A stretch of 64,000 bases of DNA from Iris pallida (taxonomy: Eukaryota > Streptophyta > Magnoliopsida > Asparagales > Iridaceae). The notes under the pieces are model-generated. The model saw nothing but the letters and a program-made list of their open reading frames with translations. It was not told the origin of the DNA and ran no database searches. The DNA is taken from contig JANAVB010023996.1 in NCBI GenBank assembly GCA_029216955.1, positions 17,164,142-17,228,141 on the forward strand, written 5' to 3'. The position numbers and the translations under genes were made by a program. Below, piece after piece: positions 58,905 through 64,000 of the stretch (position 1 is its first letter; each line of letters starts with the position of its first letter).

Positions 58905-58985
58905 GGGTTCCGCTGCCCGGTCAGCGGACGGGGGTCGAGGGGGCAGCGCCCCTCGTCGGGGGTTCGGGGGCGAAGCCCCCGAAAG
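58905..58985. repeat. GC-rich hairpins in element 8
   Basis: Nested inverted repeats built on GGGGGCAGCGCCCC and GGGGGCGAAGCCCCC lie in a G+C-rich block within an AT-rich LTR. Confidence 0.75.
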
Positions 58986-59219
58986 GTATTCAGTTTTCGC
59001 AAACTGGATATCTTTGGACAGCTGCCGCCAAGGGAAAAAGCCAGCACCTATCAAAGGAAGAAGCCAAGCCATGCCATCATCATTTCAAGACTCTGAAGAA
59101 GCCTGCACCTGCTACAGTATATCTGGAGTCTGTAAAGAGTCTTAGGAACCATTGTAAACACAAGAAATGGATGGCAAAATCGAAAGCTAGGGTAGATAAT
59201 AACCCAGGACAATCTTCGG

Positions 59220-59480
59220 AATCCTGGCGGATAATCCGGCGGATCTCCGCGGAAATCCGGCGGAAGATCCGAATGGTCTCACAGAATACCTTCTGTGAGT
59301 GTTCGGATTATCCGGCGGAAAACCGCGGAATTCCGACGGATTTTCCGCTATATGACCGTTTGCATTCCAACGGTCGGATTTTACGAACGATTGATCCCAA
59401 CGGCTCTTTTTATAGCCGTTGGACTATTTAGGCGGATGATCCGGCAGATTTCCGCGGAAATCCGGCGGATGATCCGTCAG
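59220..59480. repeat. TCCGGCGGA / TCCGCGGA palindrome cluster
   Basis: The words ATCCGGCGGA and the palindrome TCCGCGGA recur at least seven times; GATTTCCGCGGAAATC (about 59448-59463) is a perfect 16-bp palindrome, and a near copy is at about 59239-59254. The cluster lies just upstream of the TATA box. Confidence 0.8.
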
Positions 59481-59520
59481 CCTGAGAAAGTTGTATTATT
59501 GCACTTTCCTTTGCTTTGGT

Positions 59521-59529
59521 TATAAATAG
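59521..59529 (+). promoter_or_regulatory. Element 8 TATA box
   Basis: TATAAATAG after a GC-rich upstream region, with a typical ACC-rich start region ('ccttgaacccccttcatt') about 30 nt on. Confidence 0.65.
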
Positions 59530-59709
59530 CCTTGAACCCCCTTCATTCAAGGTTGATGCTTTGAGCCTAAAAATTCCTAAACCACCAAAGCTTATCCACA
59601 TACAACTCTACAAAGCTTTCATTTGCCATCCATAAATTGTGTTAGAGTTATTGAGTTGAAAAGTAAGATCTTCATCCTATTGTATAAGGAGATCTAAACC
59701 TATTGTAAA

Positions 59710-59850
59710 GGTTGAAGTTGGGGAGTCTTCGTATCCAAACTCTCGGTTGAAGTTGGAGAGTCTTCGTATCCAAACTCTCGGTTGAAGTTGGCGAGTTCTT
59801 CGGATCCAAACTCGTGTTGAAGTTGGCGAGTTCTTCGGATCCAAACTCGT
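59710..59850 (+). repeat. ~35-bp tandem repeat in element 8 (4 copies)
   Basis: Four units of 'ggttgaagttggxgagt(t)cttcgxatccaaactc' of 35-36 bp lie about 190 bp downstream of the TATA box, so they would be in the transcribed R/U5 part. Confidence 0.9.
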
Positions 59851-60060
59851 GTGTAACTATTTACTCAAATAGTGGATTAAAGCCGGAGAGAGTTCCGGGA
59901 CTGGACTGCCTCTTAGGAGGATACCAGGATACATCGGGTGTCGGTATTGTGTTTGCTTCTTCTCTTGCACTTATATTTTTAAATTGCCAATTAGCTTGTG
60001 CTAAGTGCTTGATTAGTTAGCTTGACCCTATTCACCCCCCTCTAGGGTTCCTACAAATAC

Positions 60061-60270
60061 AACTGGTGGATTGGGAGCGACCTTTCAAAGGAGATAGGAA
60101 TGTATCCAACATTGGGATACAATTCCTAGTTCTGCCGTGAAAGGAACTCTACTACCCGATTTCTCGGGGTAGAGCTGACTCCACCATCCAACTCTCCGTG
60201 TATAAAGGCTCTTCCTACCATCGGAGGAAGACCCTTCTATCCCACGAAGAGTTCTGAGTTGTCTGATTTG
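60061..60270 (-). pseudogene. Antisense coding remnant, proximal part
   Basis: One minus-strand frame reads GRAFIHGELDGGVSSTPRN, hits a TAG near 60136, then YPNVGYIPISFERSLPIHQL up to the AATAC duplication at 60060. The same frame carries on past the solo LTR at 58412. It is probably the middle of the gene begun by antisense ORF b, with at least one stop and one frame change before it. Function unknown. Confidence 0.4.
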
Positions 60271-60274
60271 CGCG

Positions 60275-60595
60275 TCAAAAGCGCATGAGCTCCCTGATGT
60301 TGGTGTCAGAAGAACGCTCCCCACAGCATCCAAATCGCCAATGCCAGTTCTGAAAATTTTTTGCAGCCAAGCTTCTCCAGAAAGCAGCAAAGAAAAAGAA
60401 ATTAATTAACAGAAGTGTCATTATCATGAGACGCACTGGCCAGTCAGGCGCACCTTGTTTAGTCAGAAACAAAAACTCATCTTCAACAGTGAAAAGTGAT
60501 ACGCATACTATGTTAGACTCACCATCGAGATCTAGATCAGAAAGCATTGCTATCATTAATTTCTTGTTGAGAATGGAATCTTGCAAAAAGGTCAT
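60275..60595 (-). CDS. Antisense ORF b (106 aa, unknown)
   Basis: ATG at 60593-60595 to the stop at 60275-60277. The product begins MTFLQDSILNKKLMIAMLSD and has a hydrophobic run, LMIMTLLLINFFFFAAF, at residues 55-71 that could be a membrane segment. That run coincides with a possible short intron (GTGCGT near 60434, pyrimidine tract, AG), so it may be an unspliced artefact. A TATA-like CCTTTAAATAGATAGG lies at 60642-60657, about 50 nt before the ATG. It was probably the start of a longer gene continuing through 60061 and across the solo LTR to 58263. Confidence 0.45.
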   Translation of the reverse strand: MTFLQDSILNKKLMIAMLSDLDLDGESNIVCVSLFTVEDEFLFLTKQGAPDWPVRLMIMTLLLINFFFFAAFWRSLAAKNFQNWHWRFGCCGERSSDTNIRELMRF

Positions 60596-60641
60596 TCTCA
60601 GAGAAGAAGAAGAATGAAGGAATGAGTATGCATGAAACTCA

Positions 60642-60657
60642 CCTATCTATTTAAAGG
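60642..60657 (-). promoter_or_regulatory. TATA-like box for antisense ORF b
   Basis: On the minus strand CCTTTAAATAGATAGG, about 50 nt before the ATG at 60595. Confidence 0.4.
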
Positions 60658-60928
60658 ACAAAGTGCAGGCCTATTCTTGGAAAAGATCCGAGTAAAAACG
60701 CTCATAAACCATGGAATGAGTGTCACGTGTGCTTTGGAAAATAGCACAATATTTGAAACATTCAAAGAGTGCCACTTAATATTCTTCATTAGTGCACGCT
60801 GTTTGGTGTAAAACTAGTTTTCAGCACAAAAGTTGTACTACATTTTTCAAAGCAGGTACTGATGACCTTACATAGGAAAAGAAGTACAACATTTCTCAAA
60901 AAGAAAACAGAAGCATAAAAGGCACGCT

Positions 60929-61216
60929 CTATTTTGTGAAGCGACTGAGCTTGGCACCCAATTCCTCTACACTAGTGACTCCCATACGATGTAACAGAAC
61001 ATTGAGCATTTCACGCTGCTCTACAAGGCTGCGCCCATTGGAAGAAGACGAGCCGTCCAGACCAAAGTGGCTCAGGAAGTTCTTGGCTAGTTGTGTAGGG
61101 TCATCTTTGAACTCGAAAACTAAAGGCTCCGGTTCCTTACCCCCGAGAGTAGGGTCGCCATGTGCACAGAAACCCAACTTTCTTGCTTCTTCTTCAGCTT
61201 CTTCCTTCGGAGTCAT
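60929..61216 (-). CDS. Antisense ORF c (95 aa, unknown)
   Basis: ATG at 61214-61216 to the stop at 60929-60931. The product starts MTPKEEAEEEARKLG and is acidic and soluble-looking, with a possible helix EQREMLNVLLHRMGV near residues 66-80. It resembles ORF a in size, charge and an acidic Ser-rich middle, but I see no convincing alignment. A palindromic TATA, TTTATATAAAC, lies at 61257-61267, 41 nt before the ATG, and the reading frame is intact. It lies 207 bp from the 3' LTR. Confidence 0.6.
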   Translation of the reverse strand: MTPKEEAEEEARKLGFCAHGDPTLGGKEPEPLVFEFKDDPTQLAKNFLSHFGLDGSSSSNGRSLVEQREMLNVLLHRMGVTSVEELGAKLSRFTK

Positions 61217-61256
61217 GTTGACGTAAGATGAATATCAAAGCTGAATTTTCTCCCCG

Positions 61257-61267
61257 TTTATATAAAC
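61257..61267 (-). promoter_or_regulatory. TATA box for antisense ORF c
   Basis: TTTATATAAAC (within GTTTATATAAAC), 41 nt before the ATG at 61216. The sequence is a palindrome, so it could serve either strand, but only the minus strand has an ORF nearby. Confidence 0.5.
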
Positions 61268-61412
61268 GAGCTCGCCGGCGGTTCATATTCCACCATAAAT
61301 TGGATTCAATCAGTCTCGAAAACTGAAGAGTCATCATGACATTTAATAAGTTCATTTGGATATTTTCAAAGTATTTCGAAATTTTGAAGTCTTTTCAACT
61401 TTCGAAAACTTT

Positions 61413-61420
61413 GAAGGGGG
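61413..61420 (+). other. Element 7 polypurine tract
   Basis: GAAGGGGG, three bases before the 3' LTR start at 61424. Confidence 0.7.
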
Positions 61421-61423
61421 TTT

Positions 61424-62486
61424 TGTAGGCCTTAAAAATGAAGGTCACGCTGAGTTGATCAGAACAAGGTCCAAAAGTTACGCTGAGTTGATCAGGACAA
61501 TATTAAAAATCACGCTGGAAGACAGCTCATCATTTGTCAGAGTATCATCATGACTGACAGCACGACAGTCGAAGAATGTCTTCTCGTATGCCACGTATGC
61601 ACGGAACTCGAGAGATCACAGCCGACTATTGCGTGACTTTTGAAATCTTCTTCAGCAAGACTCAGCCTTCACCAAGTTGGCGTACCAAAAGAGCTTCTTG
61701 TCATTTAATACGACTGACAAAGCAATCACTGTCAGAGATTTTGTGTCAGTCGAGGCACGTCGAATCAAGACAGCTGGCAGTCCTGCCTCAATCGTGCATG
61801 AATTTTGAGCCTTCTGGCTCAAGTCTGCGTGTATTTTGAACTTATAGGTTCCTTCCTCAAGTCTGCGTGTATTTTGAGCTTTTTACCTCAAGTTTGCGTG
61901 GATTCTGAAGTTTCATGTCCCACATCTGCGTGGATTTTGAAGCTTTCTGCCCCAAGTCTGCGTGGATTGTGAAGCTTTTTGCCCCAAGTCTGCGTGGATT
62001 CTGAAGCTTCTTGCCCCAAGTTTGCGTGGATTTTGAAGCTTTCTGACCCAAGTCTGCGTGGATTTCGTCTTCAACAAGTCTGCGTGGATTTCATCAAATT
62101 GGAGTACGTGGCAGCCATGCCACTGATCTCTCGCCTGCGTGTCCTGTAACTTGCACACGACTCATGCATAATTGCCATGTGTCCAACAGTTACAGGCCAC
62201 GTCCAGTAACTGCTCACAACCTTGCGTATGTTAAATCCTGCGTGATTTTCAACTAGGCACAGGCTGTAAAGACAATTATCCTTTCAGTTATTTTTGACTC
62301 TATAAATAGAGTTCTTTTTCTCATTCATGGTACAGATACATAGTTATCTAACTTACTGTCAAAATTTTGAGAGCTTTTCTTCTTCGTATAGTCCAAGGGA
62401 TAAAGCGATCGTCTTCTAGATCGGATTCCTACAGTTGTATTTTCCCAGATACACAATAAATAAAGTGAATTTATTTATGGAAAACA
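61424..62486 (+). repeat. Element 7 3' LTR
   Basis: This LTR is 1063 bp and matches the 5' LTR with roughly twenty substitutions and two small indels by eye. It includes the ~32-bp array (61787-62102) and TATA box (62300-62309). Confidence 0.95.
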
Positions 62487-62491
62487 CTCCC

Positions 62492-63420
62492 TGGTTGCCC
62501 TTTTGTATTCACTGATTGGATTCCTTATCGTCTCTTAGTACCTAATAAACCCTTGTATTCTAATAGTCAGATAACCTCACCATCTTTTTGACTTGGACTA
62601 TTGAAACTCATTTTGATTCCTTGAAATTTTCTGTGGATAAAGTTGAAAGACTATTCGATGACCTACTAGGGCGTGACAGTTGTGCGCTGCAGCCGTTATC
62701 TGGATTACGGAGACCGAAAGTTCACTGCAGCCAGCAGCACACTGGCGGGACAGGAACTCTAAGTTGAAGTGATTTCAGACATTCATAGGTTTCGGGTATT
62801 ATGGAGACTTGTCCTAAATTCTTCATGTCGTGATCTCTTGGGTTGCTTCGTTAATAATTGTTAGAAAAATGGATATAGTGCACAGAATATTCAGTGACAT
62901 ATTATTATTTAAGTCACAGAGCCAAAAGTCAACTGCAGTCAGATATATACCGGCGGGTTAGGGATTATAAGCAAAGTGATTTCAAATACCTATATGTTCT
63001 TGGGTATTATGGAAATTATATTCCTTTTTCATATGATTATTGGTTTTCGAGAATCACAAATCCTTGTACGTTTATCCTGATTTGATACTGTATCTCCCGA
63101 GTATTTCGTACGTTTCCTTAATCAATTCTTGCTAACTTCCCTTTAGCATTTTATCGTTAGATTATTGAATTCCTCAAAATTATACATTGCCAGATTTTAA
63201 TTCCATACTTCGTTCATGTCTTGTCTAAACTTCAATCTTAAATCATGTCTATCTGACCATAATTTTCCTATCTTGTCCTAGTCCACTTGTATTAAACTAT
63301 CGATTTTTGATGGTACTTAATAGTTGTGTCTTCATGATTTTGTTCCTTTAAGTTGTAATTGGAACTTCATTCTATCTTGTGCCTATTTGATTCTTGATCG
63401 TTGATCGTATTATTCCAACT
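62492..63420 (+). other. Element 5 interior, noncoding stretch
   Basis: This resumes element 5 after element 7 and matches 19975-20930 of element 4, including the two diverged ~200-bp units (CACTGCAG at about 62731 and AACTGCAG at about 62932). No gene is visible. Confidence 0.7.
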
Positions 63421-63429
63421 TCTTATGTG

Positions 63430-63962
63430 TAATTATCGTACGGGGTCTCAAGGCTCAGGGAGCATCTCAGAGTTGTGCAGGATCGACAGAAGCACTGGAC
63501 GGACAGTAACAGACGGCCACCAGAGCTCGCGGTTGGAGATAGAGTGTTCCTGAAGATCTCGCCGACTAGGGGCGTTATCAGATTTGGCAGGGGCAGGAAA
63601 CTCAGTCTGAGATTCATCGGGCCTTTCGATGTGACTGCGCGAATTAGTGAGGTGGCATATCGACTAGCGCTTCCAGTCAGCTTGGAGGGAGTGCACGATG
63701 TTTTCCACGTATTTCTGCTTCGAAGTTACATTCCAGACCCGAGCCATGTGGTGGACTTTTCAGAGCTAGAGGTGGGTCCGAGATTGACTTACGAGGAGCA
63801 GCCAGTGGAGATCCTTGATCGAAGGAAGAAGCGCTTGCGGAACCAGACTATTCCACTTGTCCGAGTCATGTGGAGGCACCACTCTCCCGGATAGTCCATA
63901 TGGGAGCGCGAGGACGAGACGCGGAAGCGCTATCCTAGTTTGTTGCTTGATTTGGTTTTCAA
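63430..63962 (+). pseudogene. Element 5 integrase C-terminus plus chromodomain
   Basis: The frame at 63475-63894 reads QDRQKHWTDSNRR, VGDRVFLKISPTRGVIRFG, FIGPFDVTARISEVAYRLALP, VHDVFHVFLLR, IPDPSHVV, EQPVEILDRRKKRLRNQ, VRVMWRHHSPG, then a TAG at 63892-63894. After the stop the frame reads WERE and RYPSLL-like sequence. So the integrase tail and most of the chromodomain are in one open frame, unlike element 4, which has a stop between them. The catalytic core is missing. An independent small protein is possible but there is no evidence for its own promoter. Confidence 0.8.
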
Positions 63963-64000
63963 AAATTTTAAAGTCAATAAACGACTTGTGTTGTGGTCTT

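Larger units (their letters stand above)
58418..60055 (+). mobile_element. Element 8: solo LTR, probably Ty1/copia
   Basis: A 1638-bp sequence starting TGTTGGCCCAATG and ending CTACA, flanked by a perfect AATAC duplication (58413-58417, 60056-60060). The end 'ttcacccccctctaggg' is typical of plant Ty1/copia LTRs. It has a TATA box at 59521-59529 and a four-unit tandem repeat downstream. With no interior it is a solo LTR. ORFs on both strands in its GC-rich middle (58760-59150) arise from palindromic GC sequence and are not genes. About 58430-58750 is AT-rich with nothing recognised. Confidence 0.85.
57271..61423. other. Element 7 3' region between pol and LTR
   Basis: This is 4.15 kb, of which 58418-60055 is a later solo LTR. 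What remains holds ORFs on the minus strand (57343-57666, 60275-60595, 60929-61216), further minus-strand coding-like frames (58263-58417 and 60061-60270), a ~65-bp tandem repeat (about 57740-57890), and AT-rich DNA with nothing recognisable at 57900-58255 and 60660-60925. Confidence 0.75.
47224..62486 (+). mobile_element. Element 7: Tat-lineage Ty3/gypsy retrotransposon with antisense ORFs
   Basis: The element is 15.3 kb (13.6 kb without the solo LTR inside), flanked by a perfect CTCCC duplication (47219-47223, 62487-62491). Order: 5' LTR 47224-48285, PBS, gag, protease, RT, gypsy RNase H, a second RNase H, integrase (to 57270), a 4.15-kb 3' region with ORFs on the opposite strand, PPT, 3' LTR 61424-62486. 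The second RNase H and antisense ORFs between pol and the LTR are hallmarks of the Tat lineage; there is no chromodomain. LTRs differ at roughly twenty positions of 1062, so insertion is fairly recent. Gag and pol each carry disabling lesions, so the copy is not autonomous. Confidence 0.9.
36271..64000 (+). mobile_element. Element 5: non-autonomous chromovirus derivative, runs off the window
   Basis: Same family and layout as element 4. The 5' LTR is 36271-39747, and the interior is 39748-41868, 47201-47223 (then the CTCCC duplication) and 62492 to the right edge, broken by elements 6 and 7. By comparison with element 4, its 3' LTR should begin shortly after the window. Removing the insertions leaves an interior of about 3.7 kb, close to the 3.8 kb of element 4, with the same gag remnant, T-rich spacer, integrase tail and chromodomain. 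The LTR first half differs from element 4, so the two copies are well-separated family members. Confidence 0.85.

Noticed and set aside
58745..59145. Several overlapping ORFs of about 100 residues on both strands
   Set aside because: They overlap in the GC-rich palindromic part of the copia solo LTR, where stops are rare by composition.
60085..60390. Minus-strand ORF of 101 residues as a separate gene
   Set aside because: It has no ATG at its 5' end and competes with a better-looking frame that continues across the solo LTR.
63475..63894. Intact chromodomain gene domesticated by the host
   Set aside because: It sits in the expected place inside a retrotransposon, ends in a premature stop within the chromodomain and has no visible promoter.

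Overview
The window looks like plant nuclear heterochromatin made almost entirely of LTR retrotransposons inserted into one another. I recognise no host gene, rRNA, tRNA or CRISPR array. It is AT-rich with long (TA)n tracts. The protein remains are Ty3/gypsy with plant chromovirus (Tekay/Del-like) and Tat-like features, plus one LTR that looks Ty1/copia. This points to a flowering plant; I cannot name the species.

I resolve eight elements by pairing LTR ends and target-site duplications (TSDs). Element 1 (+) is a chromovirus whose degenerate RT, RNase H, integrase and chromodomain fill 1-2650; its 3' LTR begins near 2652. Element 2 (+, 2831-35712, TSD ATTTA) sits in that LTR and has very long LTRs (about 4.6-4.8 kb) around 2.1 kb with a broken gag. 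Element 3 (-, 4678-26078, TSD AATAT/AATGT) sits in the 5' LTR of element 2. Element 4 (+, 13991-25397, TSD CCGAC) sits in the 5' LTR of element 3. Element 1's LTR resumes at 35718-36270 and is then broken by element 5 (+, 36271 to beyond the window), same family as element 4. The interior of element 5 carries element 6 (-, 41869-47195, TSD GCTCC), a solo LTR of the element 2 family, and 23 bp further on element 7 (+, 47224-62486, TSD CTCCC). Element 7 holds a copia-like solo LTR, element 8 (58418-60055, TSD AATAC). The order of insertion follows from the nesting.

Element 7 is the most complete and apparently among the younger copies: 1.06 kb LTRs that differ at about twenty sites by eye, a PBS resembling the complement of tRNA-Arg, gag, protease, RT, two different RNase H domains, integrase, and then a 4 kb 3' region with at least three small ORFs on the opposite strand, each with a TATA-like box 40-50 nt before its ATG. 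Gag carries an in-frame stop, and pol a stop plus two frameshifts, so this copy is defective. Antisense ORFs between pol and the 3' LTR are known in the Tat lineage; the repeated TATA-plus-ORF layout here is the best candidate for an under-described system.

Elements 4 and 5 share one deleted structure: gag remnant, T-rich repetitive spacer in place of PR-RT-RH and most of integrase, then integrase C-terminus and chromodomain. They look like copies of a non-autonomous family, presumably mobilised by a chromovirus related to element 1. Elements 2, 3 and 6 form a second large-LTR group (LARD-like). Both groups share the LTR 3' terminus, an unusual post-LTR sequence where the PBS should be, and a hairpin near the LTR end whose stem sequence differs but whose pairing is kept. 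All boundaries and comparisons were made by eye.
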